Assembly (NCBI GenBank): GCA_029202525.1
Contig: CP119325.1
Location: forward strand, 1,524,001 to 1,588,000
Origin: Candidatus Pseudomonas phytovorans
GTDB taxonomy: Bacteria; Pseudomonadota; Gammaproteobacteria; Pseudomonadales; Pseudomonadaceae
Direction: 5' to 3'
Length of the DNA: 64,000 nucleotides
Below, one piece after another: positions 17,388 to 26,187 of the stretch (its first letter is position 1; the number at the start of each line of letters is the position of its first letter). The translations under genes were made by a program, and so were the position numbers. The notes under the pieces are model-generated. The model ran no database searches, was not told the DNA's origin, and was given only the letters and a program-made list of their open reading frames with translations.

Positions 17388-18554
17388 TTACAGCCCACGG
17401 GCCACGGCTTTGTCGATCAGCCAGTTGAACGAAGGGCCACGGTCGCTGTTGACTGCTGCCGGGCGGCCGGCGAGTTCGGCGGGCATGCCACTGTCGGGCT
17501 TGATCTGCACGCGAATGTCGGAGGACAGATCTTCGCTGTTGAGGCTGGTGCTGCTGACGATCTGGCCGGTGCGCACTTCGTCTTCGCCGGCCACCTGGAA
17601 GTTGACCTGGGTACCTGGCTTGACCTCGTCGAACTGGCGGTAGCTGAAACGCGCTTCGACCATCGGTGTGGTGGTGCGCGGGATCAGCTGGAAGATCGCC
17701 TGGCCCTTGGCCGCGTACTGGCCGTCGTCCACCAACTGGCGGGCGACCACGCAATCGCAGGGGCTGGTGAGGGTGCCGGACAGCTGCTTGCCGAACAGCT
17801 CCTCGATCTTCGCCGGCTCCAGCTGCGCGTCGTCAAGGTTGCCCTTGAGCATGTCCAGCATGCTGGTGGTGAAGCTCGCCAGGGGTGCGCCCTTGGCGAT
17901 CTGCCCACCGCTTTCGACCAGGCTGCTGACGGTGCCGTCGCGCGGCATGGTCACAGTGGTGGTGGGTACCGCGACCACACCGGCTTCGGCGTGGCTGACG
18001 AAGTACATGCCGTACAGCGACTTGGCGATAAAGCCGAAAGCGGCGACGCCGACCACAAATACGCCGAGGGTGACGGTGACCGCCTTGAGTCGGCCAAACG
18101 CGCTTAGCCCCGAACCCCCGTCCTTCTGCTTGCGTGCCTTGGTGAAGTTGTCGCGCTGCAAGGTGCTGAGCACATCGCCGATGCTGATCAACTCACCGGA
18201 CAGGTGGCTGGTGATGATGTGCCGCAGCGTGGCGATGTCGCGGGGTTCAAGGTTCTGGAACTGCGCGCCGGTGCGGCCGTTGCCCGGGTTGTAGGAGCGC
18301 ACCTGGAACTCGATGTCGATCGACAGGCCCAGGTTGTCGACCACGAACTGCAAGCGCCCGCGCAGTACATCCCCAACAGACAGTGGCTGCTTGGTGTGGA
18401 AGCTCAGGCCACCGGCGGAAAGGTCGTCGACCTTCACTTCGTGGGTTTGGCGCTGGGCGTCCAGGAAACGCAGCTTGGCGGGAATGCGCACCCGGGCGTG
18501 TTGGCGCTGGGCTTCGGACTCATGCACGACATTGACGTTCACGGCGGTATTCAT
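17388..18554 (-). CDS. alg44: Alginate polymerisation protein Alg44 (PilZ, c-di-GMP receptor)
   Basis: A 388-residue inner-membrane protein. The N-terminal cytoplasmic PilZ domain keeps the c-di-GMP residues: Arg17 and Arg21 in RQHAR and Asp44/Ser46 in VDDLSAGG. One membrane helix lies near residues 150-175 (VTVTLGVFVVGVAAFGFIA). The periplasmic part is HlyD/MFP-like with a lipoyl half (VTMPRDGTVSSLVESGGQI). Polymer synthesis by Alg8 should therefore depend on c-di-GMP bound here. It lies 37 nt downstream of alg8. Confidence 0.96.
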   Translation of the reverse strand: MNTAVNVNVVHESEAQRQHARVRIPAKLRFLDAQRQTHEVKVDDLSAGGLSFHTKQPLSVGDVLRGRLQFVVDNLGLSIDIEFQVRSYNPGNGRTGAQFQNLEPRDIATLRHIITSHLSGELISIGDVLSTLQRDNFTKARKQKDGGSGLSAFGRLKAVTVTLGVFVVGVAAFGFIAKSLYGMYFVSHAEAGVVAVPTTTVTMPRDGTVSSLVESGGQIAKGAPLASFTTSMLDMLKGNLDDAQLEPAKIEELFGKQLSGTLTSPCDCVVARQLVDDGQYAAKGQAIFQLIPRTTTPMVEARFSYRQFDEVKPGTQVNFQVAGEDEVRTGQIVSSTSLNSEDLSSDIRVQIKPDSGMPAELAGRPAAVNSDRGPSFNWLIDKAVARGL

Positions 18555-18591
18555 GGTGGTTTGTTCCTGTTAGATCCGATCCGGGTTGGGC

Positions 18592-20073
18592 TCACACGAC
18601 CATGAACAGCACAGCAACGAAGATGCTGGCAGCCGAGAAGGTCATGGTCCGCGAGGACCAGGTGTTGAACCATTGTTGAAAGCTGGCGAGGTCACGCTTG
18701 AGGGCAGTGGGCTGACGCGTCCACGACTGCTTGTCGAGGCGGAAGAACACGTAGATCTTCATCAGCGCGCCGATGATCTGGTTGTAATAGAGAATCAGCG
18801 GGTAGGCCGGGCCTACGTTGTGGCCGGAGCACAGCAGCATGATGGTGAGGATCAGGCGGGTGATGCCGATCCACAGCAGGTACACCAGCAGGAATGCGAG
18901 GCCGAACTTGAGGCTGGCGATCACCGCCACGGTCAGCCCCAGCAGGCTGGTCCACATCGACACGCGCTGGTCGAACAGGACGATGCTGGTGAACAGGCCC
19001 AGGCGGCCCAGGCCAAGGCCCAGCGCACGGGAGTTCTGCCGCAGGTTGTTGCCGTACCAGCGGTACATCAGCTTGCGGCTGGCCTTGAAGAAGCTCTTCT
19101 CCGGTGGGTGTTCGACCGTGTTGATGGCAGCGTCCGGCACGTAGAAGGTGTCGTAGCCCAGGCGCATCAGGCTGAACCAGCTGGACTTGTCGTCACCGGT
19201 AAGGAACTTGAAGCGGCCCAGGCGCCAGTGCATCAGCGAGTCACTTTCGACGTCGGCGATGAACTCGGGGTTGGTCACTACGCTGGCGCGGAACATCGAC
19301 ATGCGCCCGGTCATGGTCAGCACGCGCTTGGACAGGGCCATCGAGCACATGTTGATGTGGCGCTGGGCGAAGCGCAGCTTGTGCCACTCGCTCATGATGT
19401 AGCCGCCGCGCACTTCGCAGAACTCGTTGGTGGTCAGGCCACCCACGTTGGGGAACAGCTTGAACCACGGCACGGTCTTGCGTACCACGCCATCGGCCAG
19501 CACGGTGTCGCCGTCAATCACGGCCACCACGGCATTTTCGTCCGGCAGCATGCGCGAGATGGCGCGGAAACCGTAGGCCAGGCCATCGCGTTTGCCGGTG
19601 CCGGCGATACGCACGATGTCCAGCTTCACATGGGCTGGCGGGTTGTACTTGGCCCACAGGCTCTTCACCAGCAGTTCATCGGACATTTCCACCAGCGAGC
19701 AGACCACGGTGGTGGGGAAGCCGCAGGTGATCGCCTCGCGGATCACCGAGCTGTACACCTGGGCGGTGGTCAGGGCTTCGATACGGAAGCTGGTGACCAT
19801 CAGGTAGACATGCGACGGGTCGGTCGCGTCGCCCATTTTTTGCACCTTGCGGCGCAGATACGGGTACACGCCGTAGAGGAAGATCATGCCGCGGATGAAA
19901 TGGGTGGCGCCCATGGAGTAGCGCCAGATGCCGACTGCGCCGACCAGGAAGATGAAGTGCTTCGATTGCGAGTCGAAGATATCGGCTGGCAGGGCCAGGG
20001 CGATCAACATGAGCAGGCTCATGTAGAGCAGCCACCCGGCGCCCTGCAACAGCACGGTCTGGAGCCTTTGCAT
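18592..20073 (-). CDS. alg8: Mannuronan synthase Alg8
   Basis: A 493-residue family-2 glycosyltransferase in the inner membrane that polymerises GDP-mannuronate. N-terminal helices (LLYMSLLMLIALALP, HFIFLVGAVGIW), then the catalytic domain with DGDT and ESDS acidic motifs and the HWRLGRF acceptor motif, then C-terminal helices. Three in-frame ATGs exist near the start (20145, 20082, 20073). I chose 20073 (MQRLQTVLLQ) because it gives the length and N-terminus of the P. aeruginosa protein. The 72-nt gap to algD shows no terminator. Confidence 0.93.
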   Translation of the reverse strand: MQRLQTVLLQGAGWLLYMSLLMLIALALPADIFDSQSKHFIFLVGAVGIWRYSMGATHFIRGMIFLYGVYPYLRRKVQKMGDATDPSHVYLMVTSFRIEALTTAQVYSSVIREAITCGFPTTVVCSLVEMSDELLVKSLWAKYNPPAHVKLDIVRIAGTGKRDGLAYGFRAISRMLPDENAVVAVIDGDTVLADGVVRKTVPWFKLFPNVGGLTTNEFCEVRGGYIMSEWHKLRFAQRHINMCSMALSKRVLTMTGRMSMFRASVVTNPEFIADVESDSLMHWRLGRFKFLTGDDKSSWFSLMRLGYDTFYVPDAAINTVEHPPEKSFFKASRKLMYRWYGNNLRQNSRALGLGLGRLGLFTSIVLFDQRVSMWTSLLGLTVAVIASLKFGLAFLLVYLLWIGITRLILTIMLLCSGHNVGPAYPLILYYNQIIGALMKIYVFFRLDKQSWTRQPTALKRDLASFQQWFNTWSSRTMTFSAASIFVAVLFMVV

Positions 20074-20145
20074 GTTCAGCATCCGTCGAGAATTCGGGAA
20101 AGGGTGGGCAGCGACAGGGGAGGCTGTGGCTGCCCGGCCGGGCAC

Positions 20146-21462
20146 TTACCAGCAGATGCCTTCGGTGCGGCTGGTGGAGCTGGTCGGTTTGCTCATGAAG
20201 CCGACCAGGTCGATGACCTGCTTGCCGGCTGGCGCATGCTGGGCCAGCGCGCGGAACTGCTCGTCACGGTTGCCAAGGACGATGATGTCGGCGTTGTCGA
20301 TCACCTGCTGGAAGTTGGCGTTGAGCAGCGACGACACGTGCGGGATCTTCGACTCGATGTAGTCCTTGTTGGCCCCGTGCACACGGGCGTACTGAACGTT
20401 CTCGTCGTAGATGTCCAGCTGGTAGCCCTTGCCGATAAGGCGCTCGGCCAGCTCCACCAGTGGGCTTTCGCGCAGGTCGTCGGTACCGGCCTTGAAGCTC
20501 AGGCCCAGCAGGGCGACCTTGCGCTTGTCGTGGGCTTCGATCAGCTCGAAGGCGTTCTGCACCTGCGATTCGTTGCTGCGCATCAGCGAGTCGAGCAGCG
20601 GTGCGCGCACGTCGAGGCTGGCGGCACGGTAGGTGAGGGCGCGCACGTCCTTGGGCAGGCACGAGCCGCCGAAGGCAAAGCCTGGGCGCATGTAGTACTG
20701 CGACAGGTTCAGTACCGTGTCCTGGCAGACCACGTCCATCACTTCGCGGCCATCAACGCCTACCGCTTTGGCAATGTTGCCGATTTCGTTGGCGAAGGTG
20801 ACCTTGGTGGCGTGCCACACGTTGCAGGTGTACTTGATCATCTCGGCCACTTCGATCGGCTTGCGGATGACCGGGGCGTCGAGCTCTTCGTACAGGGCTT
20901 GCAGGATGTCGCCGCTGGCGCTGTCCAGTTCGCCGATGACGGTCATCGGTGGCTGGTCGTAGTCTTTGATCGCGGTGCTTTCACGCAGGAATTCCGGGTT
21001 GACCGCAACACCGAAGTCGACGCCGGCCTTTTTGCCCGAGCAGTCTTCGAGAATCGGGATGACCACGTTCTTGACGGTGCCTGGCAGCACGGTGCTGCGT
21101 ACCACGATGGTGTGGCGGCGGGTGGTGTCACGCAGCACGTAGCCGATTTCGCGGCACACCGACTCAATGTACTCCAGGCCCAGGTCGCCGTTTTTCTTGC
21201 TGGGCGTACCCACGCAGATCATCGACACATCGCTGGCCCGGATGGCTTCGGCAAAGTCGGTAGTACCGCGCAGGCGGCCATTGGCGATGCCCTGTTGCAG
21301 CAGTGCTTCCAGGCCAGGTTCAACGATGGGCGATTTGCCCTGGTTGATCAGGTCGATCTTGGTGCTGGACACGTCCACACCAATCACTTCATGGCCACGC
21401 GCCGTCAGGCAGCCTGCACAGACTGCACCCACATAACCCAAACCGAAAATACTGATACGCAT
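20146..21462 (-). CDS. algD: GDP-mannose 6-dehydrogenase AlgD
   Basis: A 438-residue UDP/GDP-sugar dehydrogenase that oxidises GDP-mannose to GDP-mannuronate, the committed step of alginate synthesis. The NAD-binding motif FGLGYVG is at residues 6-12, and the catalytic cysteine lies in FGGSCLPKDVRAL. The ATG at 21462 (MRISIFGLGY) has a GAGGTGA ribosome-binding site. An in-frame upstream extension to 21603 is leader sequence without a dehydrogenase fold. It is the first gene of the 12-gene operon and is preceded by a leader of roughly 435 nt. Confidence 0.97.
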   Translation of the reverse strand: MRISIFGLGYVGAVCAGCLTARGHEVIGVDVSSTKIDLINQGKSPIVEPGLEALLQQGIANGRLRGTTDFAEAIRASDVSMICVGTPSKKNGDLGLEYIESVCREIGYVLRDTTRRHTIVVRSTVLPGTVKNVVIPILEDCSGKKAGVDFGVAVNPEFLRESTAIKDYDQPPMTVIGELDSASGDILQALYEELDAPVIRKPIEVAEMIKYTCNVWHATKVTFANEIGNIAKAVGVDGREVMDVVCQDTVLNLSQYYMRPGFAFGGSCLPKDVRALTYRAASLDVRAPLLDSLMRSNESQVQNAFELIEAHDKRKVALLGLSFKAGTDDLRESPLVELAERLIGKGYQLDIYDENVQYARVHGANKDYIESKIPHVSSLLNANFQQVIDNADIIVLGNRDEQFRALAQHAPAGKQVIDLVGFMSKPTSSTSRTEGICW

Positions 21463-21902
21463 CGCTGTCACCTCATGTGTGTTGATCACGCCGGCTCCTC
21501 CGGGAAGAGCACGGCCGGGTTGATTAACAACAGTTTTAGGGCGCACGGATCCATGGCGAATGCACACTTCGCCGAGCGCAGGCAAAATAAGTTCGGAGCG
21601 CAAAAAGTTATGCGCTCAAAGTTGGCAGTAAAAAGCCATCTATTAAAAAACGTGCCCTGAAATGCAGCCGTCTTTATTGCAAAGCGCTACTTGGCGCGTT
21701 GCTGTGCTTGTTCTTTCAAGTGTAAAAATCCTTTGAAATCAACCACTAGGACGAATTGTAAGGGCGCGTCTCTCCTGCGTGGACAGGGTTTACGGGGGGG
21801 GCCGCCATACCTGTCGAAGTTATCAAGGGGGTGATAGATATCTGCCCTTGTCATCTGTAAGTCATCTCTCACAGCCCGTGGGCAGGAAAATCGTTACGGC
21901 AC

Positions 21903-21930
21903 TATGAGCGGTTGCTCGCAGTAGAAGTTC
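21903..21930 (-). promoter_or_regulatory. Candidate AlgU (sigma-22) promoter of the alginate operon
   Basis: On the minus strand, GAACTT (21925-21930, preceded by G) is followed by a 17-nt spacer and TCATA (21903-21907). The AlgU/RpoE consensus is GAACTT-N16/17-TCTGA or close variants. Transcription would start near 21897, about 435 nt before the algD ATG. That resembles the several-hundred-nt leader of P. aeruginosa algD. Confidence 0.7.
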
Positions 21931-21982
21931 CTGAGCGGGTTTTGCCCGGATGAAAGATTTCTAAATATTTATTCAGTTGTAG

Positions 21983-22041
21983 ACAGTTTCAATTTGATAG
22001 CACGCGGGGGTTTTACCCCTGTGTATCAAGGGTGAAACTGT
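21983..22041. repeat. 59-bp imperfect palindrome upstream of the algD promoter
   Basis: The outer arms ACAGTTTCA (21983-21991) and TGAAACTGT (22033-22041) are perfect. Inside lie TGATA (21995-21999) with TATCA (22024-22028), and a G-run (22006-22010) with CCCC (22016-22019) around TTTTA. All arms share a centre near 22012. It lies about 50 bp upstream of the -35 box. It could be an operator for a dimeric regulator or a cruciform/hairpin. Confidence 0.8.
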
Positions 22042-22226
22042 TGCGAGATATTTTTATGCCAGTATCGGAAAATATTTTTCAAAAATCGTCAAAAAAGGTA
22101 TGAGCGGTCTTATGGCGTTTGGGGAGAAACAGGTGAGTGATGGTTTTTTGGCGTCGGAATAATGACTTGGTGGCGCTTTGAATCTTGCCCCGTTGCAGGG
22201 CAGAAGGTAAGGAGGGACTGCTTTTT

Positions 22227-22344
22227 TGTGGGAGCGGCCTTGTGTCGCGAAAGGGCCGCAAAGCGGCCCCAGGATGTCAGCGCAGATGCACAGATTGAAT
22301 GGGGCCGCTGCGCGGCCCTTTCGCGACACAAGGCCGCTCCCACA
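22227..22344. repeat. REP inverted pair with perfect 33-bp arms
   Basis: Arms at 22227-22259 and 22312-22344 are exact reverse complements. This is the second REP variant, with core GGAGCGGCCTTGTGTCGCGA, followed by a GGGCCGC hairpin. It lies behind the yaaA stop codon. Confidence 0.92.
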
Positions 22345-22357
22345 GGGCCTTGCAGGT

Positions 22358-23137
22358 TTACTCGGCGGGTTGGTCGCGCAGGAACACCAGGTGATCTGGC
22401 TTGGACTGCTCTGCACTGTAGTAGTAGCCCTGCACATCGAACTGCTTGAGCTGCTCCGGGTCGCTGATGCGTTGCTCGATGACGAAGCGGCTCATCATGC
22501 CGCGGGCTTTCTTGGCGTAGAAGCTGATGATCTTGTACTGGCCGTTTTTCCAGTCCTTGAAGTCGACGTTGATCACCCGAGCCTTCAGGGCGCTGCGTTT
22601 CACCGCACTGAAGTACTCGTTGCTGGCCAGGTTCAGCAGCACGTCATCGCCCTGTTCGGCCAGGGCCTGGTTCAGCCATTCGCTGATGCGGGTGCCCCAG
22701 AAGGCGTACAGGTCCTTGCCGCGGGCGTTGGCCAGCTTGGTGCCCATTTCGAGGCGGTAGGGTTGCATCAGGTCGAGCGGGCGCAGCAGGCCGTAAAGGC
22801 CCGAGAGCATGCGCAGATGGTCTTGCGCGTAGCTGAAGTCGTCTTCGCCCAGGCTCTCGGCGTCAAGGCCGGTGTACACGTCACCCTTGAACGCCAGCAG
22901 TGCCTGCTTGGCATTCGCCGGGGTGAAATCCGGGGTCCAGCTGCCGAAGCGCGCAGCATTCAGGCCGGCGAGCTTGTCGGACAGGTGCATCAGTTCGCTG
23001 ATCTGCGCCGGCGACAGTTCGCGCAGCTGCTGGATCAGTGCCTGGGAGTCGTCCAGGTACTGGGGCAGGGTGAAACGCTCGGTCACAGGCGGGGTGTCGT
23101 AGTCGAGGGTCTTGGCGGGGGAAATCACCGTCAGCAT
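22358..23137 (-). CDS. yaaA: Peroxide-stress protein YaaA (UPF0246)
   Basis: A 259-residue cytosolic protein. The N-terminus MLTVISPAKTLDYDTPP and internal blocks AFKGDVYTGLDA and LASNEYFSAV are the family signature. In E. coli YaaA lowers free iron and limits DNA damage under hydrogen peroxide, and it binds DNA. The start at 23137 has AGGAG about 8 nt upstream. An ATG six codons earlier lacks a ribosome-binding site. The gene is divergent from the deacetylase-like gene. Confidence 0.93.
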   Translation of the reverse strand: MLTVISPAKTLDYDTPPVTERFTLPQYLDDSQALIQQLRELSPAQISELMHLSDKLAGLNAARFGSWTPDFTPANAKQALLAFKGDVYTGLDAESLGEDDFSYAQDHLRMLSGLYGLLRPLDLMQPYRLEMGTKLANARGKDLYAFWGTRISEWLNQALAEQGDDVLLNLASNEYFSAVKRSALKARVINVDFKDWKNGQYKIISFYAKKARGMMSRFVIEQRISDPEQLKQFDVQGYYYSAEQSKPDHLVFLRDQPAE

Positions 23138-23274
23138 CGGGTCGGCTCCTGGCATCGTTGGTCGGAGATTCTACGGGCTGGGCGGTGCAACGCCAAACTA
23201 TGCCGACGATAGTCACAGACCATGGCCGAAGCAGGCGCTATAGTTCGCGTTTTGCCGTTGCGGAGCCTTCAACC

Positions 23275-24402
23275 GTGCGCATTGCCTTTACCTTGCTGGC
23301 CGTTTTGTTGAGCCTGGCCGTGCAAGCAGCCCCGTCACCCCCGGTCAGCCTCGACCGCAGCCTCTGGCCCGAGCAGTTGAACAGCCCGGCGCTGTTCGAT
23401 GTGGCCTCGCGGGCAGAAATCCTCTCGTTCGCCCAAGTGCTGCACGAAAGCGAGCTACTCGATGATGCGGCGCTGGCGGCGCGGCTGGGCCTGCGACAGA
23501 TCAACCTGCAGAAGGTGCGCCAGCTGCGGGCACGTATGTGGCAGCGGTTGTGGGAAGGTTATCAACAGGCGCAGCGCAGTTGCGAGCAGGATGCATCGTT
23601 CTGCTATCCAGTTACATCGATGGCGAATTTACGTACACAAGCGGTGACGTTCGCTACTGATGTCGGCACGTTTTATACCGGCTGGATCGAGCCGAGCCAC
23701 CAGTTCCATGTGCGCTACCTGGATGAACAACTGCGCAAGGCCGCCTTGCTGCCACAGACCAGCAGCGAGGTCGAACGGCTGTCTTCGCGCGAGCGCAATG
23801 GTGACGAATTGAACGACCGCATGTTCCTGCTGACGTTCGTGGGCGGACCGGGGGCCGATGGCGCAAGCACCGATCAGTTGACCGATTATCTGCGCCGGCA
23901 AAAGCTCGAAGGCACATTCTTCGTGCTTGGCAACCGCCTGCAGCAACGCCGTGATGGCGGGGCATCGAATGCCTTGCGTGATTTATACGACGGGCAGTGC
24001 GTGGGTATCCAGGGCTGGGAATATCGCTCCCACGCGCAGTGGATCGACTGGCAGGACTCGTTGCGCCGCAGCCAGGCGCGGGTGCAGGCCGACCTGCCGC
24101 AGCAATATGTGCCGTTGTTCCGGCCACCCTATGGCCAGCGTCGGGCCGATGGCGAGGCATTCATGGCCAGCCAGCAGTTGCGGGTTTCGTTGTGGGATAT
24201 CGATGCTGAGGATGATGGCGCGCTGAGTCCGGAGGCTTCTGCGCAGCGCGTGCTGACCCTGATGCTGCTGTGGCGCAAGGGGGTGATCCAGTTCCACGAC
24301 AGCCTGCCCAAGGCGCAGCCAGCAGTGGAATGGTTGCTGCAAAATACCGCCCAGAGCGGCATTGGCTGGGAGGATTGTCGGGAATATGGATATAGCGAAT
24401 AG
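23275..24402 (+). CDS. Polysaccharide-deacetylase-like protein with degenerate active site
   Basis: A 375-residue exported protein starting at GTG (GGAG 8 nt upstream) with signal peptide VRIAFTLLAVLLSLAVQAA. The C-terminal half (from about 185) has a NodB-homology fold. RPPYG (283-287), LWDID (306-310) and QFHDS (340-343) correspond to later motifs. However, motif 1, normally TFDDGP, reads TFVGGPGADG (187-196), so the catalytic and metal-binding aspartates are lost. The histidine motif keeps only His253 (SHAQWID). The N-terminal 170 residues are helical and unassigned. It may bind rather than deacetylate a glycan. The fold call is confident; activity is doubtful. Confidence 0.8.
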   Translation: MRIAFTLLAVLLSLAVQAAPSPPVSLDRSLWPEQLNSPALFDVASRAEILSFAQVLHESELLDDAALAARLGLRQINLQKVRQLRARMWQRLWEGYQQAQRSCEQDASFCYPVTSMANLRTQAVTFATDVGTFYTGWIEPSHQFHVRYLDEQLRKAALLPQTSSEVERLSSRERNGDELNDRMFLLTFVGGPGADGASTDQLTDYLRRQKLEGTFFVLGNRLQQRRDGGASNALRDLYDGQCVGIQGWEYRSHAQWIDWQDSLRRSQARVQADLPQQYVPLFRPPYGQRRADGEAFMASQQLRVSLWDIDAEDDGALSPEASAQRVLTLMLLWRKGVIQFHDSLPKAQPAVEWLLQNTAQSGIGWEDCREYGYSE

Positions 24403-24684
24403 AGGGTATGACTTCTGACTGTAGTCCCGTCTGGGGCCGCCGCCAAGGCCTCTTGGTCAATCGGAAAAATAAACTTCAAAAATGCGTAAAAATGCTTTTT
24501 CCGGTCATGGTTTTTGCGGTATGAAGAAACCAGACAGCCGATTCCTGCAGCACAGGTGGCGTCATCCAGCCCACCTTGCAAGGTTCGCTTCCCGCCCGTA
24601 GCAACGCGGATACGGGGAGAACGGCAGTCACTCTGCGGCGCACTAGAGAGCGTGCCGTGTGGCTTCGACATAAGGTGACCGAGT
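24403..24684. other. Intergenic region before phoH-like gene
   Basis: 282 bp. It has an AT-rich stretch with a repeated AAAAATGC (24478-24497) and an inverted repeat AGGTGG/CCACCT (about 24554-24576). A clear ribosome-binding site (AAGGTG) lies before 24685. I could not pick a convincing promoter or terminator. Short minus-strand frames across it have no features of real genes. Confidence 0.5.
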
Positions 24685-26079
24685 ATGGATGACCAAGGAC
24701 GCAACCCTTCCTCCAGCAAGCCAATCCTGTATGTGCTCGATACCAACGTCCTGATTCACGACCCCAACGCGTTACTGAACTTCGAGGAGCACCATGTCGC
24801 CATCCCGATGACGGTGCTGGAGGAACTCGACAAGCTCAAGACCGGCAAACAGACCATCGCCGCCGAATGCCGCCAGGCCATCCGCCTGATCGACCAGACC
24901 CTGGGTGACGCATCGCCCAGTGATGTCGAGCAGGGCGTACCGATCCAGCGTGGCAAGAGCGGGCCCAAGGGCTTCCTGTCCATCCTGATGACCCCGCGCA
25001 ACGAGCCGAACAAGCTGCTGCCGGAAACCCTCAACGACAACATCATCATCAACCAGCTGTTCGAAGTCCGGGCACGGCGCACCGACCTGGACGTAGTGCT
25101 GGTTACCAAAGACATCAACATGCGCCTGAAAGCGCGTGCCTGTGGCATTGCCGCCGAAGACTACAGCACCGACCAGTTGGTCGATGACGTGTCGTTGCTG
25201 TCCAAAGGTTACCACTCGGTAACGGGTTCGTTCTGGGACCGCGTCAGCAAGGTCGATACCCGCCAGGAGCGCGGCCGCACCTGGCATCGGGTGCAGATGA
25301 TCGACAACCTGCCGGCTGTTCACGTCAACGAGTTCATAATCGATGAGCAAGGCTTCGTCGGCTGGATCAAAGGTATCCGCAACGATGAGCTGCTATTGCT
25401 CGATTTGCACCAGGAGCCCCTTTTGCACCAGGAGGCATGGGGGCTGAAACCGCGCGACATCCATCAGAGCCTGGCCCTGTTTGCCCTGCTCGACCCGGAT
25501 ATCCACCTGGTCAACCTGACCGGCCCAGCGGGTTCGGGCAAGACCATCCTGGCACTGGCTGCGGCCATCGAGCAGACCATGGTCAGCAAGCGCTACCGGC
25601 GCATCATCGCCACCCGCAGCGTGCAGGGGCTGGACCAGGAGATCGGCTTCCTGCCGGGTACCGAAGCGGAGAAGATGGAGCCCTGGCTGGGTGCGATTAC
25701 CGACAACCTTGAAGCCTTGCACATGGATGATGAAAGCACTCATGGCAGCGTCGAGTACATCCTTGAGCGCGTGCCGTTGCAGTTCAAGTCGCTCAACTAC
25801 ATTCGCGGTCGCAGCTTCCAGCAAAGCCTGATCCTGATTGACGAGTGCCAGAACCTGACCCCGCACCAGATCAAAACCATCATCACCCGGGCCGGTTCAG
25901 GCTCCAAGGTGGTCTGCCTGGGTAACCTGGCGCAGATCGACACCCCCTACCTGTCCGCGACCAGCTCGGGCCTGACCTACCTGACCGAGCGCTTCAAGGA
26001 CTTCCCTCACGGTGTGCACCTGACGCTGCAAGGTGTGCCACGGTCGGTGCTGGCCGAGTACGCCGAGTCGCACTTGTAA
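24685..26079 (+). CDS. PIN-domain PhoH-like ATPase
   Basis: A 464-residue two-domain protein. The N-terminal PIN domain (about 12-150) starts PILYVLDTNVLIHDP with the first acidic residue of the nuclease site and continues with TKDINMRLKA. The C-terminal PhoH ATPase (about 250-460) has Walker A GPAGSGKTILAL and Walker B LILIDECQNL. PIN-PhoH proteins are proposed RNA nuclease/helicases, and homologues in mycobacteria unwind and cleave RNA. Start ATG with AAGGTG 8 nt upstream. It appears monocistronic; moaC follows after 108 nt. Confidence 0.92.
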   Translation: MDDQGRNPSSSKPILYVLDTNVLIHDPNALLNFEEHHVAIPMTVLEELDKLKTGKQTIAAECRQAIRLIDQTLGDASPSDVEQGVPIQRGKSGPKGFLSILMTPRNEPNKLLPETLNDNIIINQLFEVRARRTDLDVVLVTKDINMRLKARACGIAAEDYSTDQLVDDVSLLSKGYHSVTGSFWDRVSKVDTRQERGRTWHRVQMIDNLPAVHVNEFIIDEQGFVGWIKGIRNDELLLLDLHQEPLLHQEAWGLKPRDIHQSLALFALLDPDIHLVNLTGPAGSGKTILALAAAIEQTMVSKRYRRIIATRSVQGLDQEIGFLPGTEAEKMEPWLGAITDNLEALHMDDESTHGSVEYILERVPLQFKSLNYIRGRSFQQSLILIDECQNLTPHQIKTIITRAGSGSKVVCLGNLAQIDTPYLSATSSGLTYLTERFKDFPHGVHLTLQGVPRSVLAEYAESHL

Positions 26080-26187
26080 AGCCATACAGCCGGGCAGGCC
26101 ACTGCCCGGCCTCTTCGCTGGCACATACCCCTGCTCAAACCTGACCCACAGGTTTACACTGCGAACTCCCTTCACAGGAGCAGAGCA

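Larger units (their letters stand above)
21463..22226 (-). other. algD upstream regulatory region and leader
   Basis: This is the longest non-coding stretch of the window. From the algD side it holds the ribosome-binding site (near 21469-21475), a leader of about 435 nt containing a hairpin with 7-bp arms (21596-21602 and 21611-21617), the AlgU-type promoter candidate (21903-21930), and a large inverted repeat (21983-22041). Upstream of that are A- and T-tracts at about 22045-22150. I found no credible ORF here; short open frames lack ribosome-binding sites and family features. Confidence 0.75.

Noticed and set aside
21591..21597. GAACTT on the minus strand near 21589-21595 as a second AlgU promoter for algD
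   Set aside because: No TCTGA-like -10 element is found at a 15-17-nt distance, unlike the candidate at 21903-21930.
18586..21660. A 1024-codon open frame on the plus strand opposite alg8 and algD
   Set aside because: It is the mirror of GC-rich coding sequence with strong codon bias. The product is a His/Ala/Gly-rich sequence without domain motifs, and the minus-strand genes are certain.
22054..22437. Minus-strand frame running through the REP pair near yaaA
   Set aside because: Most of its codons come from REP sequence, and the same artefact appears at other REP pairs.
24129..24746. A minus-strand frame across the gap between the deacetylase-like and phoH-like genes
   Set aside because: It overlaps the ends of two well-supported genes, has no ribosome-binding site, and its product lacks motifs.
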